A stretch of 64,000 nucleotides of DNA from Climacteris rufus (GCA_013398175.1 VZRZ01007863.1:338838-402837), one strand, 5' to 3'; counted from the stretch's first letter, positions 25,901 through 37,793 are shown. The notes: generated by a model from the sequence alone, not told the origin. A program made the numbers and translations.

Positions 25901-28900
25901 TTAAGTAAAGAAATAGGAGAATAAGAGGTAGTTCTGTTAATTCAAAATAACATTCTGAGTGTTAGCCACTACTAAAACATGGGCAACACCTTTATTTTTT
26001 AGAGCTTGGAATTACTAAATATTTTGTAGCTCCATTTAGATAAGTGCAAGTCAATTGCTGAAAACCCCAAGTAAGTAGAAAAGGAAAGGCCTTGTTTGAT
26101 ATCTGTGATGTTTACATTTATTTAACTCTCATACCAAAGTGCAGAGACAGTTGGAACAATCTAAAAGTTTTTAACTCTGTTTTTATAAACAGGAAATTGT
26201 GGTGATATCAAATTAGTGCGACTTGGTGCTGAAAAATCAATCAACAATGAAGTCCGGGGCTTCAGCCTGGATAAGCAAGTTGAACACAGAATGAGTAAGT
26301 AACATGCAAATCACACTTCTTTTCAGTCTTCTTTAAGAGCTGGGTGATGTTTTCCATGTGGGACTTTGTGTCCTATGAAAAGGAAGGTTTTCTACAATAA
26401 GTGTTTCATAAAATAATTTTTTTCTTAGTGGGAAAGTGGCCACAATGTGCCACAATCTAAGGAAAAGGAAAGAAATAAGCAAGGTGACTTCTTACTTAAT
26501 TAACCTTGTATTTTTAAAGAAACTATTACATACATGTTAAAGATATAATTTTTAAGCAATGCAGCTATGCAGCATTTGACAACTACAGCTGGCAGCAAGT
26601 CTCCTTGTCTTCAGTGTACAAGACCTCAGTAGAAGATACAAAAATGCAACAAAAATGAATTTGGCCATTTACTCTTAAAAACTTCAGATCTATAGCTGAG
26701 AGCAAGAGTTACTGGAGTTACTGTGAGAGTGTTTCTGTTGCTCCTGCATGTTTTCCTTTGATTACAGAACGAAAGCCAGGTGACTGTGACCAGGATATCC
26801 AGAAGAGAAAAGAAGCTCTGGATCAGAAGCTGGACATGCTGTCTCGAGAGCGTGCCATGCACAGATGTGAGAAGAGAGAGGTAGCAAGACAAATTTTAAT
26901 CCTGTTTGTGTGTTCATAACTGAATTCAAAGTATAAAGAACTCTGCTTTTTGATGTCACCTCTGAGCAGTCACCTACTTTTTCAACTAATGCACAGTAAA
27001 AGGGACTGAAGACCTTTATATCAGGAATTTTTTAGTTTATTTATGCCAGTATTTTCCACTGGTTGATCATGCCACTTGTTGCTCTAGTGTTCAGCAGTCT
27101 TCATTTGGTTCTGTCAACAGTTAGTTTTTAAAGTAACCATATTTATAAATCTTAATTATTTAATTTGATTGTGTACTTCAAAGCTCTGTTTTTGTTTCAC
27201 TGGAAATAGGAAGATACCTCACAATCTGAGATTTTGGAACATATGTTGCACTTGAAGTGTTCCATTTTCTCTAAAAATTTGGCATTTTTGCTCAAGTAGA
27301 GATTTCTGATGGTAAACCATTTCCCAGTTGCACAGAAATGTAAAATACTGTATTGTATTGTGTTGCAAAGCCTAAATATCTTGCCAACTTTCAAAAAAAC
27401 TGATCAGCTTCTTCAGACACATTTAATATTAAAAATCAGTCTAAATGTTTAGGAAATTAATTAGGGTATGGGAGGAAAGAAGTTATGTTGGAAATGGGTG
27501 GTGTTGAAGGTGATTTCTATTCAATTTTTGCCCCATCCAGAGTCAAATGTTAAATGATGAAATTGGCAGACTTGCAAAGGAGAGACAGCAGCTTGCTTCT
27601 CAGCTAAAGGAGGTAGGAGTTTATCTTTAATAAACTTCAGCTGATGTATTTTTATGCTTGGTGTTCTTTAATTGTGGAATTTGATTTTTGTGTAGTTGGG
27701 AGTATTTATAAAGTAGTAGGTCAATAGCTAAAGGCCATAAGCTGAGCAAGTTAGGAACTGGCAGGTGTGAAATCTCTGGAAAAAAACCCCAACAAACAAA
27801 GAGAAAACCCAAACAGGAATATTCATCATTCCAATTAGGAGTGAATTTTAAACAGGGTGTCCTGTTGTGCTTGCAGGTCCGGGGGCACTCCCAGAAAGTG
27901 CAGGCAGACATCATCCTGGAGTCTGACATCATCTGCTGCACGCTGAGCACCAGCGGCTGGAGCCTGCTGGAATCGGCCTTCTCGCGCCAGGGCCTCGACC
28001 CCTTCAGCTGTGTCATCGTGGATGAGGTCAGGGAAGCTGTTTGGAGCTGCAGCCTCTTCCACCTCCACTCCTGCTCTCCTCCTCCTTGTGCTCTGCTCAG
28101 CAGCTTGGGGCTGGTTGGCTGCTGCTGGAATATTTGTGGGTTGCCTGCACCGTCCCCACCTTTGGTGCCCAACCTGTCCTCACTGTAGAACCATGAGGGG
28201 AAAGAATTGCTTGTGATTGCTTCTTTCCTTGACTTGTTTGGTGCTTTATTGGCAGACAGCTTTTGCTTAGAACCACACTTTAGCCATGACTTTTTGCTGT
28301 AGAGATTTCCAGATGGTTTGGTTATATTTATATCTGTTTGGAGAGCTCTGCATATGTAATAATAAAATAAATCTGTTTGTCATTTTTTTACTAGAGAAAA
28401 ACCCTTTTTTCTCTGTATTTTTTAGAAGACTGAAAGCATTTGAGTTATTCTGGCTGTGTTACAGGAAATTTAACATACTTCCCTCCTTGCTTACAACATC
28501 TATTTTTTGTGCTGTTTCCATATCCAAAAGGCAGGGCAGTCCTGTGAGGTTGAAACACTGATTCCGCTGATCCATCGCTGTAATAAGCTTGTCCTTGTTG
28601 GAGATCCCAAACAGCTCCCTCCTACTGTAAAATCAGTAGTAAGTGTTCAAACTCTTTTCTTTGTTCTTGCTATAGGGTAAATACAGTTTAAGAACAGTAT
28701 CTACAGAAAAATAAGTAAAGGAGGGGGGGAAAAGAGACATTTTCAGTGTGGCAATATAAACTTCAAGCTGGGCACTTGGTTTGTGAGGGGTGTGTTGTGG
28801 CAGGCTGCTTTCTCATTTTGGGAGCTTCAGTCACTATCCCATTCCTTAAGGAATGGGGGATGAAGGCTACCTGTTTGTATGGGGATTTTTTTATGCTACA

Positions 28901-31900
28901 GGTGTGTTCTAAGAATGACCATATAGGAGCACTTCCTTGAAACCAACAGTAAGGAGTGTTTCATACACCTGATAAAGAAAGGGTGAAAAACAGACTGGCT
29001 TCTTTAGAGGGGTACATTTTCTAGAGGCTGTGTGCTTGGTTAACAAGATCCCACCTGGAAGGTCTTGCCTTTCATTATGGTTGATGTTTTTAAAACTTTA
29101 CTGTGTTGTGACTCATCAAAGAAAGCTGTCTTGCTAAAGACTACCCACTGAAATTCAGATTTGTGCAGGTGGCCTTTACTGAAATAAGACAACACACATA
29201 GAAAACTGAAGTGCAAATAGTTGTTATTTTGTCAGATTTAGAAGTTGAAAAGGCCAAATAGTTTGAGTTGTGGGGAATGAGGTGCCAGTTGAATGTCCTG
29301 TTCTCCCTGTGGCAGAAAGCTCAGCAGTATGGCTATGACCAGTCCTTGATGGCACGGCTGCAGAGGCACCTGGAGGAGCAAGTGCAGAGGAACGTTCTCC
29401 GGAGCCTGCCCGTGGTGCAGCTGACTGTGCAGTACAGGATGCACCCTGACATCTGCCTCTTCCCATCCAACTATGTGTATGGCAGGACCCTAAAGACTGC
29501 CAAGTGAGTAGCTCTCTGTTCTCCTTTCTCAGCAGGGAGTATTTCAGAGAAACCTTTTCGTGGCAGGGTATTCTTTTGAATCTGAAAATGCTTGAGGCTG
29601 TGGGAGTAGGAAGGATGGTTGATGGGAGAAAATGTGCATTCTGTCTGTATTGGTGCTGGCTGTGATAGGTGAGGTAACTAGATCCCTTAAAATTGAGCAT
29701 ACAGAGTGCTGAGAGTCCATTTTCAGGCCTCAATCTCTCTGGGTAGCAAAGAAAATTAAGGACTCTGGGGAGGAAAAAAGCTCAAAGTGACAGAGAGTGG
29801 TTAAGGTTGGAAGAGACATTTCAAGATCATCAAGCTCAAGTATCAACCACATTGACAATTAAACCATGTCCTCACTTGCCATATCCACATGATTTTTGAA
29901 CACTTGCAGGAATGGTGACTCTCTCTTCCCTGGACAGTGTGTTTCAATGCTTCACAAGCCTTTCTGTGAAAAAATTTTCCTTGCATCTAATCCAGACCTC
30001 CTCTGGCACAACTTGAGGCCATTTTCTCTCATCCTGGAAAGTTTCTTGTGTTTGATAACCATGATGTAAATTAATGAAGCATCAGTTCTTAGAATTTCTT
30101 AGTTGTGTGGCTGCCTAGTGATAAAAATGTTATTTACAGGGCAGTAGAGGAGAACAGATGTTCTTCAGAGTGGCCATTCCAGCCCTACCTGATTTTTGAT
30201 GTAGCAGATGGTCGTGAGGAGCGAGACAATGAGTAAGTCCTGCATTCTACTCAGCCAAAGTGTAGATTTTCTGAGACTTAATTGCCTATAGAAGAGCTGT
30301 CTTCTCTCCTCTGTTGTTCCCAACATGCATTAAGTAGCTAGAAGTGCATTTTCCACTTGATTTGATTTAATTTTACCAAAACCAGAGGTTGAATGTTTTT
30401 GGCGGCTTTTTTATCTGAAACTGATTTTAATTCTGGTTTCACTATCTGTTAGATACCACTAAATGCCTGCTATTTCTGCTAACTTTAGTAAGAGTTTGAG
30501 TTCCTGATGTATTTTATCAGTGACTTCCCTTTCCCAGTGCACGCTGAGGTGATGCCAGGAGGTGGCAGGCTCAGTCCTTCCCTTTGCCTGTTCTGTGAGG
30601 AAAACACAGCTGGGAGGTGCTGAGGGGACATGGAAGTGCTGCCTTTCACTGCCTGCACTTCCCAGGGTTGTTAAATCCTCCTCAGGGCCTGCTTAGCAAG
30701 TTCTGTGAGCCTCTGTGTGAAAGAGGCTGCAGAAATTCAAAACAGGGGCTTTGACTGACAGTCCCTCAACAAACTGGGCTAAAATGTTGAATTGGAAAGA
30801 TCTGTCAAAGATGTTTCTGTAATGTTTTCATTTTGTCCTGTTCAGCTCTTACAGTAATCCTCGGGAAGTGAAGCTGGTGATGGAGTTAATTAGAACAATT
30901 AAAGAAAAAAGGAAGGATCTGGGCATTCGTCGCATTGGAATAATTACCCCTTACAGTGCACAGAAAAAGAGAATTCAGGAACAACTGGACAGTGTGTTTA
31001 AGAATAACAGGTAATAACCCACAAGCTTTCAAATGGGATTTGGCTCTTGCATATTAATCCTTTGTTTATCCTCTTAAAGTCATGGCAAAAAGTCTCAAAC
31101 TTTTTTCTGTACTGCTACATTTGGCCTGGATTGTGCCTTGTTTAAAACAGGCATGGTCTCCTTGTACCATTTCTTATTTATTACCTCTGTGCTTTCATCA
31201 TATTGCTGTTCTGAATAGAGCTGGTGTAAAGGAACCTGTCAGCTTTTCAGTGATGATGCTGTTCTCACAAAAGTAAATTCAGCTTTAGGCTCATGTACTG
31301 AAGGAGAATTTTACCCTGGGTGGCTTTGACAGATGAGCATTAAGGATAGTGTTTAGGCTGCTTGCATCCATGTCTTGCTTAAAAATTCAGCTTAGAATTA
31401 GCAAGCTGTTCTGTTTTTTCAACAGCCCGGGAGAAGTGGACACAGTGGATGCATTCCAGGGAAGAGAGAAGGACTGCATCATAGTGTCCTGTGTCCGGGC
31501 AAGCAGCACTGAAGGCTCCACTCTGACATATGTGCAGGCAAACAGCACCAAAGGATCCATTGGGTAGGTGTCCTGCAGGGATTTGCAAGTCCCATTTCCA
31601 GGGACACTGGAGATACAGTCATATTTTTAATAAGACCTTTAGGAAAGTTATAAAGAACAAGTCACTTCTACCAGTCAGTGAATTAAAGGGTATCTTAGTG
31701 AATGAATTGGTGTTTCTGGTTTGAGATCTCTGAGCAAGAGGAAGATGCTGGTGGTGTGCTGTGTGTTGTGCTGATCCCTTTGCACAGCTCCCTTATCCTC
31801 CCACTGCTTGGCTTTGGCAGGATTGGCCTTGGGATCCTGGCTCTTTGCATCATTACTGCAGCAGTTATTGTTCTTGTGGCTTGTGGTACACGTTGTAACT

Positions 31901-34900
31901 TCCTGAATGCTGTTCTCAAAGAGACATCCATTTTCTGTGGCTGTTGGCTGTCCTGTTAATGTTTGTAAAAGTATTGTTAACTAGTTGTACATGTCACTTG
32001 GACTGTGATGCAGCACACTTGGATTTGGGATTTGCAGATTAATGTGCTTGTCTTCTGAGCTAGGGGGAAATTTACAGGAATTCTTAATTCAAGATTGCAG
32101 ATTTGTTAATTTTATATGCTGTGTTTTTCTGTCTGAAACAGAAGGAACCTAAACACTGAGTGTGCTGTTTACCCCCAGAGCACTTACAACACTTGCTGAT
32201 TTGTTTCTGTAACTTGCAGACCATTTTAGTTTAAAAAATGGTAGTGAAAATATGAAATATGTCTTCTTAGAGTTCACTGCCTTCGAAGTTAAACTAGGAA
32301 AAGTCTGATCACATAAACAAAAATCTTTGCTTCAGCATACCAAGTTTCACTAAGCTGCTTATGTTTCTCTGATATTCATTCTCTGATTGCAAGGAAAATG
32401 GCTTTTAATTGTGCTGATCCATGTTACTTTGGGAAGAGAAAGAATCCAAATCTTATAGTAAACAACAATAATGCCTTTTGATGATTTCTTAATCTGATTG
32501 ATTGAGTTTGGAAATGGAAGGCAGCTGGGACCTGCCAGTTCTTTTGCCTGACATGGGACTTAACCTCTCTGTGTTCTTTTGGAAGAGAACGTTTTAGCTT
32601 ACTCTGTTTATACATTGATATATAAAGGTTTATCTATTCAGGCTTTGCCAATGCAGTGCCTTAGCAGCTGTACATGTTGACAACTTGGACATCTCTGTTC
32701 CAGGGTAAGGTGTCCTTGGCAAGGTGTGATGGGATAAGTTTGCCACACCCTTCCCTATGATCTTGTAGCTCCAAGGTTGCCAGTCCATCATTAAATTTAC
32801 TCTGAAAGTAACTTGCAAAGGGACAAGAAAACACCAAAAGATGACAATTAATTATTTTCTTTCCTTTCCTGAGAAAATAATCTTCTTGTCTTTCAGTTGT
32901 AAAAGCTGTCAGGAATATTTAGTAGTCTTTCAAGGTCCCCTCAGTTCACGTCTCAAGACCTAGAGAACTGTATCTGTGCTGCTGGATCCACTCCCCTCTC
33001 TGTTTCCTGCTTCCCTTTTTTCCTTCACTGTTCTCATTTTTTGAGGTGACTCTGTGGTTTTTGCAGTCTTCACTGTGGGGTTGTGAATTTGCTGCAGATG
33101 AGGTCTCAGTGCAGTGACCACAGTGTCAGGCATAGACAGGGAACCTGCTCACACGAAGTTGGACAAGGACTTCTGAGTTGTGGATGTTGTTAGTACAGAA
33201 TAAGCTGTGTATTTTGGAAGCTTTTTCATTAGAGAAGAAATAGTTTCACAGACCTTTTTTTGAGCTTTGGTAAATGAGTTGTAACAGAAATAACTTCTAA
33301 GAATACAATCAGCATTTGTTTAGGTTTCAGTACCTTGGTTTGTGATTCCTCAAAACCAAACTAGACAATTTTCCTAGTGCAAAACCAGATTTCTGCAAGG
33401 ATATACTTTCCCCTCCTGAAGCATGACAAAGCAAAAGTCTGCCTTGATGTGCTTCCAATGCAGGTCACCTTTAGAATAAAATATTCATGTGCAGTGTTCA
33501 GTATTTCAGTAGGGTGTTTTCCCATTAATCATGCCAAATATTATTAATCTATTTCAGTTCAAGTCAAAAAGAAGCTTAAAGTCTTGATAGGTGAAGTGAG
33601 GTTGATGTCCTCAGTACTTTGAGGAACGTTTAAGGAAGCAGTGGTTGGCATTAAGAGGGGATTTGCTCTAAGAAAGGAAACATCAACGGCAAGAGCTGGA
33701 AAGAACTGGAATTCCCTGCAAGGAATCAGTGGTGAAAGAAAGAAAACACAATTCATGCTAAGCCCTTCACGTAAGGCAGGGCTGGGGATGGGGAGGAACT
33801 GCTGCCGTTAATTTCAGTGACATTTAATGTTACCTCTTCTGCTCATAACCCTTTAAACCTTGTGGAAGAAGTAGTTTAGGAGCTTAGTTTTGTGTTGTCA
33901 CTCAGGTTTCTGGCCAGCCTCCAGCGCCTGAATGTCACCATCACCCGAGCCCGCTTCAGCCTCTTCATCCTGGGCCGGCTGCAGACGCTCATGGTAGGTC
34001 CGGGGGGCTGAGCACCACCTCCAGCTGCTCCACTCTGGGCCAGGGAAAAACCTTCGGGTCTTAAAATGTCATTTTTGGTCTTTCCCAAGGGCGGGGGGGG
34101 GGTTAGTTCGCCGCTAGAGGGCGCTAAAGCCCCACGCCATGAGGGAACCCCTGGAAAGGGAGAAATTGGTCAATTTTGGAAGTTCTGATGGTTCAAAGTA
34201 CCTTCCCTGTGTTACAGCAGCCAGAGTGTCTGTTGCTGTTTTGCACCCGAAACATAAGATTCTTCCATTGCAGAAGGAACATAACAGTGGTTTCCATGAC
34301 AGTTGTGTCAGGTACCTTGATTAAAGAGGTTGTGCATCCTCTGACACCTCTGTCCGTTTGTGTTGGTTTCTCGCTGATAACGGGTTCTTTTGTTTTCTTT
34401 TTTTAAAGGAAGATAAAAACTGGAATCACTTGATTCAGGATGCTCAGAAAAGAGGTGCCATTATCAGGACAACAGAAAAAAATTACAAGAAAGAGGCTAT
34501 GAGGATTTTGAAGCTCAGGCCATCAGTACAGCCCCCAGCCAAAGGAGGGACAATGGCATCTTCTGTGGCGCAGGCTGGTTCTTCCAGTGGCAAGAGGGGT
34601 GGTGAGCTCACAAATCTTGGGAACAGCCCACGGGAACTTGCTGCTGGTCCCAGCCACGCAGTGCCCCAAGCAAGCAGAGGGCCCACACAGCCTCCAGGGA
34701 CTCCAGCTGCAGATTCCAGGAGGGGCAGTGCCCCTGTGTCTGTGGGGGCTCCAGCTGCAGATTCCAGGAGGGGCAGTGCCCCTGTGCCTGTGGGGGCTCC
34801 AGCTGCAGATTCCAGGAGGGGCAGTGCCCCTGTGTCTGTGGGGGCTCCAGCTGCAGATTCCAGGAGGGGCAGTGCCCCTGCATCCTTGGGGGCTCCAGCT

Positions 34901-35398
34901 GCAGATTCCAAGAAGGACAGTGTCCCTCCACCCGTGGGGGCTCCAGCTGCAGATCCCAAGAAGGGCAGTGCCCCTGCAGCTGTTCCAGAGAAGCCACGGG
35001 ACCCAAGGCTGGCGAGTCTGGCCAGTCGAGCTGAAGCCAGAGGGAAGGAGCAGGCCTCGAAGGACGGGCATCAGGCAGCCCAGAGCAACCCAGGGTCAAC
35101 ACCACAGCAAGGCCTGGATGTGGCCCCAGCTGCCAGGGATCAGATTTGCAGAACAGAAAATGCCAAGAAGGCCCAGCAACCACCAGGACAGTGCAATGTG
35201 CTTCCCATGGCCCCTCACACAGCTCAGCCTGAGGGGGACCAGAGGGGAGCTGTGTCCAAAAGCGCTTCCAAAGCCCCCAGTGAAGGTCAGAGCAGTGAGT
35301 GGAACAAAGACTCTCGTGGTTTGCCAAGGAGGCCATCCCAGGAATCACCAGAGGGCACGGAATCAAGCACTGCCAAGCGCAGAAAGATCCTTCCCTGA
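12282..35398 (+). CDS. SETX: SETX, senataxin, superfamily 1B RNA/DNA helicase (complete coding region, 24 coding exons)
   Basis: Coding exons: 12282-12461, 13663-13873, 14061-14170, 14638-14857, 14996-15115, 16107-16278, 16863-16953, 17768-21997, 22806-22905, 23355-23534, 24168-24397, 24910-25077, 25191-25347, 26193-26294, 26768-26880, 27541-27612, 27877-28026, 28531-28638, 29316-29503, 30140-30232, 30846-31010, 31426-31563, 33906-33993 and 34409-35398. The sum is 8376 bases, an exact multiple of three, giving 2791 residues (human about 2677). All introns are GT-AG. The start is the first ATG after the acceptor and opens with the MSTC...WCT cysteine-rich segment seen in human. Senataxin is a nuclear helicase that unwinds R-loops, promotes RNA polymerase II termination and protects the genome. 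Order: helical N-terminal domain (about 1-640), disordered middle (about 640-1700), helicase core (about 1950-2460) and a disordered tail with an extended repeat. No frameshift or missing helicase motif is seen. Confidence 0.96.
12462..17767 (+). other. SETX: SETX introns 2-8
   Basis: Introns 12462-13662, 13874-14060, 14171-14637, 14858-14995, 15116-16106, 16279-16862 and 16954-17767 lie between the N-terminal exons. All are AT-rich with consensus donors and pyrimidine-rich acceptors. I recognise no transposon, RNA gene or second transcript. Intron 16279-16862 has an alternative in-frame-looking donor (ATCAG then gttta) eight bases upstream of the one used; the chosen site keeps the protein length equal to human. 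Confidence 0.55.
17768..21997 (+). other. SETX: SETX giant internal exon (4230 bp, residues 369-1778)
   Basis: A single open exon between AG at 17766-17767 and the gtaagt donor at 21998. Vertebrate SETX has one such exon of about 4.2 kb, so its size is expected. The first ~270 residues continue the folded N-terminal domain (TFLWFIPFVQSLMDLKDLGVA). The rest is charged, Ser/Lys/Glu-rich and probably disordered. A hydrophobic-acidic patch at residues 1020-1030 (VIVISDSSDEE) looks like a SUMO-interaction motif. Another conserved island is LGLKKGPRKALDLSQRS. The last ~80 residues enter the segment before the helicase. Confidence 0.93.
22806..24397 (+). other. SETX: SETX exons for the beta-barrel-like segment before the helicase core
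   Basis: Exons 22806-22905, 23355-23534 and 24168-24397 (residues 1779-1948). They include LAQEWAENQK, the HPKEDDLILLVV strand segment and VVVGSLVTTHRKFKGLLLLS. In SF1B helicases of the UPF1/IGHMBP2/SETX group the region just before the Q motif is the 1B/barrel part. The assignment here is by position and family, not by clear motif. Confidence 0.8.
24910..28638 (+). other. SETX: SETX exons for helicase domain 1A (motifs Q to III) and the helical stalk
   Basis: Exons 24910-25077, 25191-25347, 26193-26294, 26768-26880, 27541-27612, 27877-28026 and 28531-28638 (residues 1949-2238). Visible motifs: NEDQ (1956-1959), Walker A GPPGTGKS (1984-1991), CAPSNAAVDEL (2027-2037), Walker B VIVDEAGQ, whose DE/AG is split by intron 28027-28530 (2201-2204), and GDPKQLPPT (2226-2234). 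Residues of about 2095-2152 are a charged antiparallel helical stalk typical of UPF1-like enzymes. All catalytic residues expected for ATP binding are present. Confidence 0.95.
29316..33993 (+). other. SETX: SETX exons for helicase domain 2A (motifs IV to VI)
   Basis: Exons 29316-29503, 30140-30232, 30846-31010, 31426-31563 and 33906-33993 (residues 2239-2462). QYRMHP is at 2277-2282, the IGIITPYSAQK strand follows in exon 30846-31010, TVDAFQGREKD (motif V) is at 2393-2403 and RLNVTITRAR (motif VI, with the arginine finger) is at 2440-2449. Between V and VI there is an extra 13-residue segment not expected from human SETX or UPF1 (see findings). The last intron but one (31564-33905) is 2.3 kb. 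Confidence 0.95.
29795..30052 (-). mobile_element. CR1 LINE fragment, inverted, in a SETX intron
   Basis: Read on the plus strand it starts with GGTTGGAAGAGACATTTCAAGATCATC and continues through CCTCTGGCACAACTTGAGGCC, TTTCTCTCATCC. This is the reverse complement of the CR1 3' region, so the element lies on the minus strand inside intron 29504-30139. Confidence 0.85.
34409..35398 (+). other. SETX: SETX terminal exon: disordered tail with 16-residue repeats and C-terminal basic motif
   Basis: Residues 2463-2791 plus TGA at 35396-35398. It begins EDKNWNHLIQDAQKRGAII, conserved in the family, then changes into a Pro/Ala/Ser/Gly-rich tail. Six 16-residue repeats occupy 2559-2654. A PRDPRL segment after the repeats matches the QDPRL of human. 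The protein ends with a basic KRRK cluster three residues from the C-terminus, like the KKRK end of human SETX, a likely nuclear localisation signal. Confidence 0.93.
34697..34984 (+). repeat. SETX: coding minisatellite, 6 x 48 bp, in the SETX tail
   Basis: Units start at 34697, 34745, 34793, 34841, 34889 and 34937. Each encodes G-A/T-PAADS-R/K-R/K-GSAP plus three or four variable residues. Units 1-4 are almost identical at the base level and units 5-6 are diverged, which points to recent expansion at the left end. The 48-bp period keeps the frame and also opens long shadow frames on the other strand. Confidence 0.95.
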
Positions 35399-37793
35399 CT
35401 TTACTATTGGCTCCTTACTGAAAATCTATTCCCAGATTTCTGTCTAGCAAGGGCTGTATTTTAAATTATTTAGCACAGCTGGAACTCCCTTATATTGATA
35501 CCACTACTATTAATAGATTTCTTTCCCATCCTGTCCCTAATTGTGAAGGGACTCAGTACCTGACAGATGGTACCTTTGAGGCTTTGAAAAGAGAAGTTGG
35601 GTAGCTGCATTGCTTGGAAGAGCAGTGAGTTTAGTCATCTAGGAAGCTGAGGTTGTAAATGTTCAACAATGTATATTTGTACAGTATACAGAATTATTTT
35701 AAGATATTTGGCAAGTACATAGCTTTTTGTTTCCTTGTGTAAATGCTAATTTCTTAGGGATGTAATTTTTTATGAAGAACCAGAGTAAAGGAACAAGAAC
35801 ACCCAACAAACTAACCCCAGACAAAACCACCCAAAATCCAAGAAACAGACTTCTTTTTCCATTTGCACTAATAAGTCTAATTTATTTCATACCAAAACTG
35901 GATGTTGAAAATGTGGTAGCAGTGCTTCTTCCTCATGCTCCACTACTGCCTCAGGAAAGACTGAGGCTGATGTACATTGGTTGATTGTAGAGAATTCTAC
36001 TTATTTTGTATATTTTATTGCCTGTTTTTATAGGAACAGAAGAGTTTTTGTTTATACAAATGTGCCTTGAGTTTTGCTCTTGCTGCTGCCCCATCAGTTG
36101 GAATCCCTTTCTAGTTGCCACAGTCTGCAGATTAAAGCCTGTGAGGTTTATTTGGTCCTGCTGTGTCCATGTGAGAAATAATCAACAGCACTGTAGAATC
36201 TTGATCAAAGATCTAGTTAACAGTTATTGGTAATATCACCTTGAGTTTCTTTGTATGGAGCTTTTTGGGGGGATGAAAAGGGCAGGTACTTCTTTCTAGG
36301 TGTTACTACTGGATTCTTTCCACTGTGCTGATGAAGAATACGCAGCCACTAAAAGATGATGGGGGGAAAACCAAATTATTTTTAAGAAAACCTTCCTCTC
36401 ATCGTAACATTTCGCAATAAAAGTGGAATTACTTCTACTAAAAATTCCTTTGTGTCACTGTGAAGTATCACTTTGTTTTCTGGAGCTTGTGTGTGTCTCA
36501 TGGAAGCTGAAGAGCAGCATTTCACATGCACAGAGTTTTGCATGGAGAAAACCTGAGCCTGCAGCCCCCTGGGGATGGAGGAGCTGTGGAGGTGGTACCA
36601 GCTGGGTGCCCTGGGCTGTGTGTGCAGGACAGCCTGGAGCAGCAGAGTCCTGCTGGCCCTTGGCACTGCCGTAAGCAGTGTCATGGCAGTGGCTTTGCTG
36701 CACCAAAGGAGCCACAGTTTAGCCTTAATCTTCAGTTCCACTTTCTGTCCTGCCTCCCTTGCAGGGATCATTCCAGCTTTGGCCTTTGAACCTGCTGCCA
36801 ACCCAGATGTGTGGCCCAGCTCAGGGAAACAGCAGTGCCTCGCTGTGCAGAGCACCAGCTGCTGGCTCAGGCTGAAGTGCCAGGAACAGTTCCATCCCTC
36901 GTGCAGCCAAGCCCAGGACAAATGTGCTGTACTGGTAGGAGCTGCCCTGGAGCTGTGTGGGGAGGCTTTCAGTTGCTGTCTGTGCCTGTCCAGCTCGTTG
37001 TGCTGGGCAGGACTGGGTGTTTTCGTGTCATGGGGAGAAGCTGGGAGATGCCTGCGAGATGAGATCAGCATCTGTGCACTGTTCAGCTTTAGTTCTTTGT
37101 TATGGTGCAATCTGAACCCTTCAGTGACCCCTGGCCCTTCCTGGCAGCCCTGGGTGCTCTTCTCCACCTCCTCTGACTCTTGTCAGGCTCCTTCATGAAT
37201 CTGACTTCAACAAACTGGACATTTCAGTCGCTCCCCTACCACAGACTCCATGCCCTGTGTGTTATCTCCCTTTATGTTAATAGGAATATTTTAAAACTGT
37301 CATCTTTCAAGCCCCTTGGCTCTTGTTGGCAGGGCTGTGCTGCCCTGCCTGCTGTTTGTACTTAGCACATTAAGAGGCTGCTGCTCTGCAAACCCCACGG
37401 CTGTGGAAGCCATTTGGACTGTCTTGATGTAAATAAAGTGAAGCTGGCAACAGAATGAATGAGGAAATGCTTTTCTGGTTATTAAATGTGTTTTGGTCAC
37501 AAGAGTCTTTCCCTGAAACTTTTCTTGTAGTTTTCTTTCTCCTTAATCTGCATTTCAGAATGTTCTGAAATGTGGCAGTACTTGCCACATGCAGGAAGGA
37601 ATTTTATTTTAACATTTTTGTTGTACTTTATAATGCCAGTATTTTTTCATAAATCATCTTTGAGGTGTGTTCAGGGGCTCAGACCTTTTTGCTGGTTTAA
37701 GACTAGATTTATCTGACCTAAGTTGTCAGTCTTCAGTCGTGCACTCTTGCTGCCATATCAGTTTGTATCATTAGTGCTGTATTTGTTAATAAA
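35399..37793 (+). other. SETX: SETX 3' UTR and candidate 3' ends
   Basis: AT-rich at first (TGTATATTTGTACAG near 35662), then mixed, with a GC-richer block at 36480-37200. AATAAA hexamers on the plus strand lie at 36416-36421, 37432-37437 and 37788-37793. A long 3' UTR of about 1-2.4 kb would be normal for SETX. Open frames in the GC-richer block have no splice support or recognisable protein. Confidence 0.55.
36416..36421 (+). terminator. SETX: candidate SETX poly(A) signal (AATAAA)
   Basis: First canonical AATAAA after the SETX stop, about 1 kb downstream, followed by T- and GT-rich sequence. Later hexamers at 37432 and 37788 may be distal sites. Confidence 0.45.

Larger units (their letters stand above)
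21998..34408 (+). other. SETX: SETX introns 9-24
   Basis: The longer ones are 21998-22805, 23535-24167 (poly-T tract near 23990-24010), 24398-24909, 25348-26192, 26295-26767, 26881-27540, 28027-28530, 28639-29315, 29504-30139 (inverted CR1), 30233-30845, 31011-31425, 31564-33905 and 33994-34408. Apart from the CR1 and homopolymer tracts they look like unique AT-rich intron sequence. No snoRNA or miRNA-like hairpin was recognised by eye. Confidence 0.5.

Noticed and set aside
31702..31959. Short hydrophobic open frame in the large SETX intron
   Set aside because: Looks membrane-like by chance composition. It lies wholly within an intron, with no splice signals, and no family is recognised.
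34483..35447. Long overlapping open frames on both strands over the SETX terminal exon
   Set aside because: They are by-products of the 48-bp repeat, whose period is a multiple of three, so any stop-free frame stays open. Only the plus frame continues the conserved helicase tail and ends in the KRRK motif.
36382..37198. Open frames of 200-260 codons on both strands downstream of SETX
   Set aside because: They sit in a GC-richer part of the 3' UTR or intergenic DNA, have no splice support and show no recognisable domain.
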